DNA of 7,987 nucleotides from Acidobacteriota bacterium (GTDB taxonomy: Bacteria; Acidobacteriota; Vicinamibacteria; Vicinamibacterales; Vicinamibacteraceae). The notes beneath the pieces are model-generated. The model was not told the DNA's origin, searched no databases, and saw only the letters and a list, made by a program, of their open reading frames with translations. The stretch covers positions 1 through 7,987 of the forward strand of contig JACDAO010000470.1 of the NCBI GenBank assembly GCA_013695405.1. Direction: 5' to 3'. A program made the translations under genes and the position numbers. Below are positions 1 through 7,060 of this stretch, piece by piece. How positions within the stretch are numbered: position 1 is the first letter of the stretch; each line of letters opens with the position of its first letter.

Positions 1-133
1 GCACCGGCACGTGCCAGTCGACCTCGCTGGCACCCACCGCCGGCATCGCCCGCGTGGCCACGCCGGTCATGGCGCCGAGCACGTCGGCCATCTGGGCGGT
101 CAACGCGTTCACCAACGAGGACGTGTCAGGCAT
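1..133 (-). CDS. Probable flagellar motor switch protein FliN/FliY, N-terminal fragment (runs off the window)
   Basis: Only the first 44 codons are present; the gene continues past base 1. The ATG lies inside the 3' end of fliM (8-nt overlap, ATGCCTGA). It is preceded by GAGGT at 139-143 with a 5-nt spacer, a good ribosome binding site that supports this start. The visible peptide begins MPDTSSLVNALTAQMADVLG and continues through a Met- and Ala-rich stretch to a Trp at about residue 40. It contains no SpoA (FliN C-terminal) domain and no recognisable CheY-binding motif. The call rests on position, because fliN or fliY very often follows fliM, and on the loose resemblance of an amphipathic N-terminal helix to the CheC/CheX-like N-terminal domain found in some FliN/FliY proteins. 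It could also be a chemotaxis phosphatase of the CheC/CheX type or an unrelated flagellar gene. That a gene starts here is quite secure; its identity is not. Confidence 0.55.
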   Translation of the reverse strand, partial: MPDTSSLVNALTAQMADVLGAMTGVATRAMPAVGASEVDWHVPV

Positions 134-1118
134 GAGGCACCTCGGGTCGCGCCGGGGTGCTCACCGTGTGGAGCAGGCGGACGCCGGCGCGGCCACCCTC
201 CTGCACCGGGACGGCCTCGAACTTGAGGGCGTCGCGGACTCGCACCTGGAGCGGGTCACGGACCCGATGGCCGAGCGCGATCACGTCACCGGGCGCCAGT
301 TCGAGCAGGTCGCGCGCCGCCAGGGTGGTCTCGACCCCGGCGGTGATCGCCATCGGCAGGTGCCCGAGGGTGCGCCAGAACTCCTGCCGATCGTCGAGGG
401 TCGGCTCGCGCTGGGTTCGATACCAGGTGTGAGTGAACGAGTCGCCGACGGTTTCGATCGCGGTCGCCGGCAGGCAGAAGTTCAACATTCCGCGGATGTC
501 GCCGATTTTGATGTCAAAGCCGATGAGCACCACGACCTCGTTCGGCGCGGCCACCTGCAGCATCTGGGGCCGGGTGTCACGGCCGCTCACCCGGAAGCGC
601 ACGTCGACGACGTTGCGCCAGGTCTCGGTCAGCTGCTCGAGCACCAGCTTGACCACGCCGTCGATGACGTTGTGCTCGATCTCGGTCAGGCCGCGAGTCG
701 GTGCCATGCCCTGGCCCGAGCCGCCGAGCATCCGGTCGATCATCGAGAACGCCACCGCGGGATTGAGTTCGAGCGCGGCCAGCCCTTCGACTGGCGACAG
801 CGAGATGGCGTAGAACGCGGTCGGATCGGGCAGCGACATCAGGAACTCGGAGTAGGTGAACTGCTCCACCGAGGTGACATTGACCTCGGTGACGCTGCGC
901 AGGTAGGCCGAGAGCGAGGTCGAGATGTTGCGCGCGAATCGGTCGTGCAGGAAGTGCAGCGAGCGGATCTGTTCCTTGTTGATTCGGTCCGGGCGCCGGA
1001 AGTTGTAGATGATCACCGACTCGTTGCCGGCCGGCAGCTCGTCGTCCTGGCCCTTGACCAGTTCTGGCGTGGAGGTCAGCAGCGCGTCGATCTCGTCCTG
1101 CGAGAGGATCTTGCTCAT
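126..1118 (-). CDS. fliM: Flagellar motor switch protein FliM
   Basis: FliM forms the middle layer of the cytoplasmic C-ring and reverses the motor when CheY-P binds. The 330-residue product matches the usual length. The N-terminal peptide MSKILSQDEIDALL (residues 1-14) is the classical CheY-P-binding segment, so a chemotaxis system is expected elsewhere in the genome. The middle domain (about 35-225) carries the conserved GGSGQG turn at 132-137, the GGxG site that contacts FliG. A SpoA (FliN-like) domain fills about 250-320 and pairs with FliN. The ATG at 1118 overlaps the fliA stop by 4 nt (ATGA) and has GAGG at 1126-1129 with a 7-nt spacer. The 3' end overlaps the next gene by 8 nt, so production of switch proteins is probably coupled. 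No key segment is missing. The identification is secure. Confidence 0.97.
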   Translation of the reverse strand: MSKILSQDEIDALLTSTPELVKGQDDELPAGNESVIIYNFRRPDRINKEQIRSLHFLHDRFARNISTSLSAYLRSVTEVNVTSVEQFTYSEFLMSLPDPTAFYAISLSPVEGLAALELNPAVAFSMIDRMLGGSGQGMAPTRGLTEIEHNVIDGVVKLVLEQLTETWRNVVDVRFRVSGRDTRPQMLQVAAPNEVVVLIGFDIKIGDIRGMLNFCLPATAIETVGDSFTHTWYRTQREPTLDDRQEFWRTLGHLPMAITAGVETTLAARDLLELAPGDVIALGHRVRDPLQVRVRDALKFEAVPVQEGGRAGVRLLHTVSTPARPEVPHA

Positions 1119-1861
1119 GACGCGGCCTCGGGCTTGCGCAGCCGGGTCTTGAGGCTGCTGCGCAACCGCGACAGGGCCAGCGACCGCACCTGCGAGACGC
1201 GCGACTCACACACGCCGATCACCGCGCCGATTTCCGCCATCGTCATTTCCTCCTCGTAGTAGAGGGCGAGAATCTGGCGCTCGCGTGCGGGCAGTTCGAG
1301 GATGGCCTGGCCGAGCAGCGCCCGCAGTTGCTTGCGTTCGAGCTGCGCGTCCGGCCCTTCCTCGGCGTCGATGCACAGTTCGAGCAGCGGCTGGCCGTCC
1401 TCGCCGGTGGCATCGAGCTGACGAATCGCCCCGACGTCCAGGGTCCGGACCTGGTCCATCGCCTTGTCGTACTCGCTCGACGACATCTGCATCTGGCCGG
1501 CGACCTCGTCCTCGGTCGGCTCGCGGCGCAGTTCGGCGCGCAGCTTGGCGACCGCGCCATCGAGTTCGCGGCGCATCCGGCGCAGCGAGCGCGGCGCCCA
1601 GTCCAGGTCACGCAACGCGTCGAGCATCGCGCCCTGCACCCGACGACGGGCGAACGCGTCGAAGGGCACGCCCATCGAGGGCTTGTACCGCCCTGCCGCG
1701 TCGATCAGGCCCATCACCCCGACGCTGATCAGGTCGGTCATCTCGACCTGCGCTGGCAGCCGCTGGGCGAGCCGGTGCGCCATCGCCTTCACGAGGCCGA
1801 CGTGGGCAATGACCAGCTGGTCTCGGTCCATGTAGCTGGCCTGGGGGGTCAATACCGTCAC
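1115..1861 (-). CDS. fliA: RNA polymerase sigma factor for flagellar operons (sigma-28, FliA/SigD type)
   Basis: This is a group 3 sigma factor that directs transcription of late flagellar and chemotaxis genes; in most bacteria the anti-sigma factor FlgM holds it inactive until the hook is complete. From a GTG start the product is 248 residues, close to E. coli FliA (239). Region 2 lies at about 13-92 and includes QGAMLDALRDLDWAPRSLRR (76-95), very close to the E. coli FliA segment. Region 3 is about 96-145. Region 4 is about 183-235, with the helix-turn-helix stretch MAEIGAVIGVCESRVSQV (208-225). The GTG at 1861 is chosen because AGGAGAA sits 6 nt upstream (1868-1874). An in-frame ATG at 1942 would put 27 odd basic residues in front and lie inside flhF; an ATG at 1831 has a weaker site. 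The gene starts 37 nt after flhF and overlaps fliM by 4 nt. Confidence 0.96.
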   Translation of the reverse strand: MTVLTPQASYMDRDQLVIAHVGLVKAMAHRLAQRLPAQVEMTDLISVGVMGLIDAAGRYKPSMGVPFDAFARRRVQGAMLDALRDLDWAPRSLRRMRRELDGAVAKLRAELRREPTEDEVAGQMQMSSSEYDKAMDQVRTLDVGAIRQLDATGEDGQPLLELCIDAEEGPDAQLERKQLRALLGQAILELPARERQILALYYEEEMTMAEIGAVIGVCESRVSQVRSLALSRLRSSLKTRLRKPEAAS

Positions 1862-1867
1862 GGGGGG

Positions 1868-1874
1868 TTCTCCT
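1868..1874 (-). promoter_or_regulatory. Strong Shine-Dalgarno site of fliA
   Basis: AGGAGAA on the minus strand, followed by a run of six C and then GTG. It is one of the two best ribosome binding sites in the window and decides the fliA start in favour of GTG 1861. It lies in the largest intergenic gap here (1862-1898), which suggests fliA is initiated independently and not only by coupling to flhF. Confidence 0.8.
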
Positions 1875-1898
1875 GTCGACAACTGCTGGCGTGACACG

Positions 1899-2891
1899 CT
1901 ACGCCTCCAGACTCGGGACCTGACCAAGCAAACAGCCGGCAATCACGTCCGGCGCCCCCTCGACGAGGTCTTCGGGGACGCGCTGTCCGAAACCGAGTAG
2001 CGAGACCCGCAGATCACGCTGGCGAATCGAGCGGATCAGCGGCATCACGGTCTCGGCTTCATCTACCTTCGAGAGCACGACGCGGTCGGCACCCGCCGCG
2101 GCGAAACGCTGCCAGAGGCGGTCGAAGTCGCGCGGCGTGGTCGCGCCGGGCACCACCAGGTGGGTCTTGACTCCGGGCAGCGCGGTGACCGCGGCAAAGA
2201 ACGCCGCCGCCTCCTCGTTGGCCGGCGACAGCCCCGGCGTATCGACCAGCACCGGCAGCTTGCTGCCCGAGACCGCGGCCGTCACTTCCTCGGGGGTGCG
2301 GGCGACGACGAACGGGCTGCCGATGATGTCGGCGTACAGACGGAGCTGCTCGACCGCGCCGACCCGGTAGCCGTCTGCGGCGACCATCCGGAAACGGCGC
2401 TCGCCCCGGGCCCTCGCCTGCGCGGCAATCTTGGCGATGGTCGTGGTCTTGCCGACGCCCGGAGGACCGACGAAGACGTTGACCTGGCCAAGGGCCGAGT
2501 CCTGGCACGACAGCGACGCCACGCAGATGGCCAGCGCGTCCCGAATCTGCCCGTGGGAGGCATCGCGGCGCCGCGACGCCGGCAGCTCCTCGACCACCGC
2601 CTCGGCGAGGTCACGATCAAGCCCGGTCGCCATCAGGCGGGCGACCAGGCCGTCGGTGGTCGGTGGCCGCGTCGGCGGAGCCGCGGGCTCGGCCGCATCG
2701 CTGCGTCGATTCTCCGACACCAGGATCGGGACCGATGCCGAGAGTTCGACTTCGCGGATACCCACCCAGCCGCGCCAGCCGCCGGCCGGCACCAGGCGCG
2801 TGCCGAGCACGAGGGCGGACGGCCCGAGGCTCTCACGGGCGAGGGCGAGGGCGTCGCGGACGGTGGAACTGCGGAATCGGTGAGCGTTCAT
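1899..2891 (-). CDS. flhF: Flagellar biosynthesis GTPase FlhF (SRP-family)
   Basis: FlhF is a membrane-associated SRP-type GTPase that sets flagellar position and/or number in many bacteria. The 330-residue protein has the typical N-terminus MNAHRFRSSTVRDALALARE, then a short basic and Pro-rich linker (B domain, about 55-80). A helical N region follows (about 80-135), and then the G domain. Visible GTPase motifs are GPPGVGKT (G1, 142-149), DGYRVGA (173-179), DTPG (G3, 217-220), SKVD (G4, 274-277) and GQRVPEDL (302-309), the FlhF-type closing motif. It is shorter than P. aeruginosa FlhF, mostly through a short B domain. An upstream TTG at 2903 would add four residues, but the ATG at 2891 gives the family-standard N-terminus. 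No clear Shine-Dalgarno site is seen, so translation is probably coupled to flhA, whose stop lies 4 nt upstream. The usual partner flhG/fleN does not follow it. Confidence 0.95.
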   Translation of the reverse strand: MNAHRFRSSTVRDALALARESLGPSALVLGTRLVPAGGWRGWVGIREVELSASVPILVSENRRSDAAEPAAPPTRPPTTDGLVARLMATGLDRDLAEAVVEELPASRRRDASHGQIRDALAICVASLSCQDSALGQVNVFVGPPGVGKTTTIAKIAAQARARGERRFRMVAADGYRVGAVEQLRLYADIIGSPFVVARTPEEVTAAVSGSKLPVLVDTPGLSPANEEAAAFFAAVTALPGVKTHLVVPGATTPRDFDRLWQRFAAAGADRVVLSKVDEAETVMPLIRSIRQRDLRVSLLGFGQRVPEDLVEGAPDVIAGCLLGQVPSLEA

Positions 2892-2895
2892 GGTG

Positions 2896-4944
2896 TCAAT
2901 CAAGGACGGCGACCGGTGCGACCTTCACGTGGGTGGGAATCTCGCTGTGCGAGAGCACCCCCATCTGCGGGAGCACCCGGGTGAACAATCGCCACAGGTG
3001 CGGTCGCAGTGCTGGCGAGCACAAGAGCACAGGCTGTGCCACCGCCGTTTCGAGCGCGCGGGCAATCCGGCCGGCCATGTGCTGCGCGTCGTTCGGGTCA
3101 ATCGCCAGCACGGCCCCGTGCTCGGTGCGGACGATCGCCTGCATCAGGCGCTCCTCGAGTGACGGCGCCAGGTTGATGGTCGGCAGGTCGCCCTGCTCGG
3201 TCTGGTGCTGGCGGCAGATCGCCCGGCCGAGCGCCTGGCGGACCGCCTCGTTGAGGGCGTCGGCGTCCTTGGTGGTCGCCGCTGCGTCGGCCAGGGCCTC
3301 GAGGATCGTGGTCAGATCCTTGACCGGGACGCGCTCACGCAGCAGCTGGCGGAGCACGCGCTGGACGTCACCGAGGCCGAGCAGCTTGGGGACCAGGTCC
3401 TCGACCAGTCGCGGTGACTGCTGCGCCACCCGGTCGACCATGTCCTTGGTGTGCTGCCGCGTCAGCAGGTCCGGCAGGAACGAGCGGATGATCTCCGACA
3501 GGTGCGTCGACAGCGCGGTGGTCGGGTCGACCACGGTGTAGCCGGCGGCGGTCGCGGCGTCGCGTTGTTCGGTGCGGATCCACAGCGCCGGCAGGCCGAA
3601 CGCCGGCTCGCGCGCGGTGGTGCCGTCGAGAGTGCCACTGCCGGTGCCCGGATTGATCGCAAGCAACCGGTCTGGCATCAGCTCGGCGCGCGCCACCTCG
3701 ACGCCCTTGACCAGCAGCGCGTAGGTCCGTGGCCCGAGCTGCAGGTTGTCGGCGACATGCACCGGCGGGACGATCATCCCGGTCTCGGTGGCGATCTGCC
3801 GGCGGATCGCCTTGACCCGCTGCAGCAGGGTGCCGCCCTGGCGCTCGTCCACCAGCGTGATCAGCGCGTAGCCCACTTCGACGCTGAGCGGCTCGACCGA
3901 CGCGAGCGTCTCGACGCTCTGCTCGGGCTGCGCCGCGGCCGCGCCGCTGTCGTCCAGCCGCACATCCTCGGTGGTGCCGTCCTTGCCGCGGTTGGCGTAG
4001 GCGGCCGCGCCGAACGCGGCGGCGACCAGGAAGAACGCCACCTTCGGCAACCCGGGCACCAGGCCCATCGCAAACAGCACCGCCGCGCCAATCGCCAGCG
4101 GCTGCATTCGCGACAGCAACTGGCCGGCGACGTCCTCGCCGAGCGACGACTCGGTCGAGGCGCGGGTGGTGATCAAGCCGCCGGCCATCGAGACCAGCAG
4201 CGCCGGAATTGCCGTGACCAGGCCCTCGCCCACCGTCAGGATGGTGAAGGTCCTGGCCGCGTCGGCCAGCTCCATGTCGTACTGCAGCACGCCGATGATC
4301 AGGCCGGCGACGATGTTGACACCGGTAATCAGCAGCGCGGCCAGCGAGTCGCGCTGGGTGAAGCGGATCGCGCCGTCCATCGCGCCGTAGAACTCGGCTT
4401 CCTTGCGGACGTGCTCGCGGCGCCGGCGGGCTTCCTTCTCGTCGATGGTGCCGGCGTTGAGGTCGGCGTCGATCGACATCTGCTTGCCGGGCATCGCATC
4501 GAGGGTGAAGCGCGCGGTGACTTCCGAGATGCGCACCGCACCGTGGTTGATGACCACGTACTGGATCGCCACCAGCACCACGAAGACGACCACGCCGACC
4601 ACGAAGCTGCCCCCGACGACGAACTGCCCGAAGGCCATGATCACGTGGCCGGCGGCGTCGACGCCCTCGGCGCCGTGCAACAGGATCAGGCGCGTCCCGG
4701 CGACGTTGAGCGACAATCGCAGCAGCGTCAGCAACAGCAGCAACGACGGGAAGACCGAGAACTCAATCGGGTCCTTGACGTAGACGGCGGTGAGCAGCAG
4801 CACGACGGACAGCGCGATGTCCACCGACAGCAGCAGGTCGATGACGAACGGCGGCAGCGGCACCACCATCAGCGCCAGGACGAGGATCACCACTCCTGGC
4901 ACGAGCAGCTGCGACAGACTGAAGGCTCCGGGGCGCGACGACAT
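2896..4944 (-). CDS. flhA: Flagellar biosynthesis protein FlhA, export gate
   Basis: FlhA forms the nonameric ring of the flagellar type III export gate. Its membrane part couples export to proton flow, and its cytosolic ring docks chaperone-substrate complexes. At 682 residues it has normal family length. About eight membrane helices occupy residues 12-315 (examples: 12-30, 33-55, 64-90, 105-133, 200-222, 236-260, 283-315). The FHIPEP-family signature in the first cytosolic loop runs from RISEVTARFTLDAMPGKQ (138-155) into the Asp-rich stretch to about 170. After a charged linker (about 317-350) comes the cytosolic domain to the C-terminus. The ATG at 4944 has AGGAG at 4952-4956 with a 7-nt spacer. 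The gene begins 18 nt after the flhB stop and ends 4 nt before flhF. No truncation or frameshift is visible. Confidence 0.98.
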   Translation of the reverse strand: MSSRPGAFSLSQLLVPGVVILVLALMVVPLPPFVIDLLLSVDIALSVVLLLTAVYVKDPIEFSVFPSLLLLLTLLRLSLNVAGTRLILLHGAEGVDAAGHVIMAFGQFVVGGSFVVGVVVFVVLVAIQYVVINHGAVRISEVTARFTLDAMPGKQMSIDADLNAGTIDEKEARRRREHVRKEAEFYGAMDGAIRFTQRDSLAALLITGVNIVAGLIIGVLQYDMELADAARTFTILTVGEGLVTAIPALLVSMAGGLITTRASTESSLGEDVAGQLLSRMQPLAIGAAVLFAMGLVPGLPKVAFFLVAAAFGAAAYANRGKDGTTEDVRLDDSGAAAAQPEQSVETLASVEPLSVEVGYALITLVDERQGGTLLQRVKAIRRQIATETGMIVPPVHVADNLQLGPRTYALLVKGVEVARAELMPDRLLAINPGTGSGTLDGTTAREPAFGLPALWIRTEQRDAATAAGYTVVDPTTALSTHLSEIIRSFLPDLLTRQHTKDMVDRVAQQSPRLVEDLVPKLLGLGDVQRVLRQLLRERVPVKDLTTILEALADAAATTKDADALNEAVRQALGRAICRQHQTEQGDLPTINLAPSLEERLMQAIVRTEHGAVLAIDPNDAQHMAGRIARALETAVAQPVLLCSPALRPHLWRLFTRVLPQMGVLSHSEIPTHVKVAPVAVLD

Positions 4945-4951
4945 CGGCAGA

Positions 4952-4956
4952 CTCCT
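4952..4956 (-). promoter_or_regulatory. Shine-Dalgarno site of flhA
   Basis: AGGAG on the minus strand, 7 nt before ATG 4944, within the 18-nt gap after flhB. It confirms the flhA start and indicates efficient independent initiation. Confidence 0.75.
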
Positions 4957-4962
4957 GAAAAC

Positions 4963-6027
4963 TCAGATCACCAGCTGCTTGAGCCGGATCAGGTAAGCGA
5001 GCACTTCGGCGACGGCCTCGAACAGATCGGCCGGGATGGCGTCCCCGACCTCGCTGGATCGGAAGATCGCCCGGGCCAGCGGCGGGTTCTCGACGATCGG
5101 CACGCCGTGTTCACGGGCGAGGCTGCGAATCTTCAGGGCGAGGTGGTCGGCGCCCTTGGCCACGACTTCCGGTGCGGCCTGGCCACGGGTGTACCTGAGG
5201 GCGACTGCGAAGTGGGTCGGGTTGGTGACCACCACCGTGGCCTGGGGCACGGCGGCGAGCATCCGTCGGCGGATCATCTCGCGCTGAACGCGGCGCACGC
5301 GGGCCTTGGTCTCGGGGCTGCCCTCCGACATCTTGCTGTCGTCCTTGACCTCCTGCCGGGTCATCTTGAGCGACTGCCCCATCCGCCATTTCTGTAACCC
5401 GAAGTCGGCCGCCGCCAGAGCGACCATCGCGACCACTGACCGCTTCAGGAACAGCACCGTGGCGTCCCAGGCGCCGCTCCCGGCGGTGACCGGATCGAGC
5501 AGCGCGAGGCGCGGCGCTTCGTGCAGCGCGCCGGCAATCGCCTGGTAGGCCAGCGTCCCGAGCACGACCGAGGCGAACAGCGTCTTGACCAGGTCGAGAC
5601 CGGCCTTGGCCGGGACCAGCTTCTTGAGACCGCTGGCCGGATTGAGACGCGTGAAATCGATTTTCAGCGCCTCGGTGGCGAAGATGAAGCCGCCCTGCAC
5701 CTGCGCCGAGGCGGCCGTGGCCACCACCGCGGCGGCTGCCAGCGGCGCCACCAGCCAGGCGATCTGGCCGATGCCCTGGATCGCCAGCGCGACCACGTTC
5801 CCGCTGGTCACCGACTGGTCCCGGGCATCGCCGATCCGGCCGAGCCCCATCGTCATGATCGTGCCGAGACCGGCCACCAGCGAGGGCCCCCAGAAGGCCA
5901 GCACCAGCAGCGCGGCGCCGAGGTGGAAGGCGTCCGTGAGGTCACGGCTGCGGGCGATCTGCCCACGGCTGCGCGCCTGATCGATGCGCCGCTGGGTCGG
6001 GCGTTCTGTGCGGTTGTCGTCGGCCAT
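4963..6027 (-). CDS. flhB: Flagellar biosynthesis protein FlhB, export substrate-specificity switch
   Basis: FlhB wraps the FliPQR channel and switches export from rod/hook to filament substrates after cleaving itself. The 354-residue product begins with the polar, basic stretch typical of the family (ERPTQRRIDQARSRGQIARS, 8-27). Four hydrophobic segments follow at about 33-55, 77-107, 143-166 and 188-210. The connector is QEVKDDSKMSEGSPETKARV (225-244), the conserved EVKD-type element leading into the cytosolic domain. The autocleavage site NPTH is at 269-272, the same numbering as in Salmonella FlhB, and is intact, so normal switching is expected. A single base separates the ATG from the fliR stop (TGAGATG) and no Shine-Dalgarno site is visible, so translation is probably coupled to fliR. 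The C-terminus is short, ending 82 residues after NPTH. Confidence 0.97.
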   Translation of the reverse strand: MADDNRTERPTQRRIDQARSRGQIARSRDLTDAFHLGAALLVLAFWGPSLVAGLGTIMTMGLGRIGDARDQSVTSGNVVALAIQGIGQIAWLVAPLAAAAVVATAASAQVQGGFIFATEALKIDFTRLNPASGLKKLVPAKAGLDLVKTLFASVVLGTLAYQAIAGALHEAPRLALLDPVTAGSGAWDATVLFLKRSVVAMVALAAADFGLQKWRMGQSLKMTRQEVKDDSKMSEGSPETKARVRRVQREMIRRRMLAAVPQATVVVTNPTHFAVALRYTRGQAAPEVVAKGADHLALKIRSLAREHGVPIVENPPLARAIFRSSEVGDAIPADLFEAVAEVLAYLIRLKQLVI

Positions 6028-6028
6028 C

Positions 6029-6784
6029 TCAGTGCAGCGCGGCGGCTGTCTTCGCGCCGAGGGAGAGCGCCTGCGGGAAGGCGCGGGTCATCAGGCCCGG
6101 CAGGACGTGCAGGGTCAGCGCCAGCACCATCCAGCCCACCAGCAGCCGCACCGGCGCGGCGTTGACCAGCAGGTTGAGCGTCGGCGCCACCCGCGACATC
6201 ACGCCGAGGGCGATTTCAACCAGCAGCAACGTGATGATCATCGGGGCCGCCAGTCGGACGCCGAGCGTGAACATCAGTCCGAACATCCGGGCGACCAGGC
6301 CGCCCAGCGAGTCGGCGACCGAGCCGCCGCCAATCGGCAGCGCGGTGTACGACGCGGCCATGGCGCGGAGCACGTCGTGATGGGCGTTGGTGAGCAGGAA
6401 GACAATCACCGCGAGCGAGGCGTAGAGCGCGGCCAGCACGTTGTTGCGCACGCCGCTCTGCGGGTCGACCAACGCGGCGTAGGACAGGCCCATCTGGAAG
6501 CCGGACAGGTGGCCGCCGAGTTCGGCGCCGGCAATCAGGAGCCGCACCGACATCGACAGCGCCAGCGCGATCATCCCTTCGTGCGCGACCAGCACCACGA
6601 ACTGACCGGGCTCGACGCGGCGCGGCAGGCCGATCATCGGCGCCATGAACACGGCCAGCACGACGATCAGGCCTATCTTGACCGGCGCCGGCGCGTACGT
6701 GCCCCCGAACAACGGCGTGCTGACCACCAGCACGCTCGGACGAATCAACGCGATGCCGAAGATCAGCACCGGCGTCAGATCCAT
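6029..6784 (-). CDS. fliR: Flagellar biosynthetic protein FliR, export channel subunit
   Basis: FliR is the single-copy subunit that closes the FliP/FliQ helical assembly of the export channel in the inner membrane. The 251-residue protein has about six hydrophobic stretches: 5-27, 36-55, 63-90, 117-133, 165-195 and 212-233. The family-typical element MGLSYAALVDPQSG (98-111) is present. The C-terminal part carries APTLNLLVNAAPVRLLVG (200-217), aligning with the conserved Asn/Pro segment of FliR but with substitutions. The ATG at 6784 shares its A with the TGA of fliQ (TGATG), a classic reinitiation junction. A longer frame starting at 6853 would add 23 hydrophilic residues inside fliQ and is rejected. 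Only a weak GGAG is present, at 6796-6799, 11 nt upstream. Confidence 0.95.
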   Translation of the reverse strand: MDLTPVLIFGIALIRPSVLVVSTPLFGGTYAPAPVKIGLIVVLAVFMAPMIGLPRRVEPGQFVVLVAHEGMIALALSMSVRLLIAGAELGGHLSGFQMGLSYAALVDPQSGVRNNVLAALYASLAVIVFLLTNAHHDVLRAMAASYTALPIGGGSVADSLGGLVARMFGLMFTLGVRLAAPMIITLLLVEIALGVMSRVAPTLNLLVNAAPVRLLVGWMVLALTLHVLPGLMTRAFPQALSLGAKTAAALH

Positions 6785-7053
6785 CAGCGCACCAGCTCCG
6801 GCAGTCGCGTCATCATCTGGCGGGCGAAGCCGGCCATCAGCCGCAGCATCCACGGGAACGTCAGCGCGAACGTCAGGAAGATCGCGGCGGCGCGCGGAAT
6901 GAACGCCAGCACATTGTCCTGGATGCTGGTGACGGTCTGGAACACGCTCACCAGCACGCCGGCGATCAGGCCGGCCAGCAGCATCGGCAGGCTGACGAGG
7001 ATCGCCAGTTCGATGGCCTGGCGCACGAGACCGACGACGAGGGCTTCTGGCAT
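6784..7053 (-). CDS. fliQ: Flagellar biosynthetic protein FliQ, export channel subunit
   Basis: FliQ is a small hairpin membrane protein present in about four copies around FliP in the export channel. The 89-residue length is exactly typical. Two hydrophobic helices (about 13-38 and 54-75) flank the conserved loop TSIQDNVLAFIPR (42-54), which corresponds to the family's T-IQ-x(4-5)-F-P motif. The ATG has GAGG at 7059-7062 with a 5-nt spacer; that site overlaps the fliP stop codon (TGAGG), tying fliQ translation to fliP termination. It starts 7 nt after fliP and overlaps fliR by 1 nt. Confidence 0.96.
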   Translation of the reverse strand: MPEALVVGLVRQAIELAILVSLPMLLAGLIAGVLVSVFQTVTSIQDNVLAFIPRAAAIFLTFALTFPWMLRLMAGFARQMMTRLPELVR

Positions 7054-7060
7054 GGGGGCC

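Noticed and set aside
54..1259. A 401-codon open frame on the plus strand opposite fliM and the 3' end of fliA
   Set aside because: Low-complexity antisense translation of the same Arg/His/Asp/Gln-rich type. The minus strand holds full-length FliM and FliA with recognised motifs.
1862..1898. Possible promoter or terminator in the flhF-fliA gap
   Set aside because: The 37 nt contain the fliA Shine-Dalgarno site and a C-run, but no hairpin followed by T-run and no convincing -10/-35 pair, and there is little room for either.
1862..1942. A longer fliA starting at ATG 1942 (27 extra residues)
   Set aside because: The extension overlaps flhF, has no family similarity, and has no ribosome binding site comparable to AGGAGAA in front of GTG 1861.
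2892..2903. TTG start for flhF at 2903
   Set aside because: It adds only Met-Ile-Asp-Thr before a Met that matches the standard FlhF N-terminus. Neither start has a clear Shine-Dalgarno site, so the ATG is preferred, but the TTG cannot be excluded.
3451..5397. A 648-codon open frame on the plus strand, opposite flhA and part of flhB
   Set aside because: Its translation is rich in Arg, Gln, His, Asp and Gly with no domain pattern, it has no good start context, and it crosses the flhA/flhB boundary. It is explained by the scarcity of stop triplets in the antisense of high-GC genes. The minus strand carries unmistakable FlhA and FlhB.
6785..6853. A longer fliR starting at 6853 (23 extra residues)
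   Set aside because: The extra part is hydrophilic, lies within the fliQ coding sequence and precedes a well-placed ATG at the TGATG junction where FliR homology begins.
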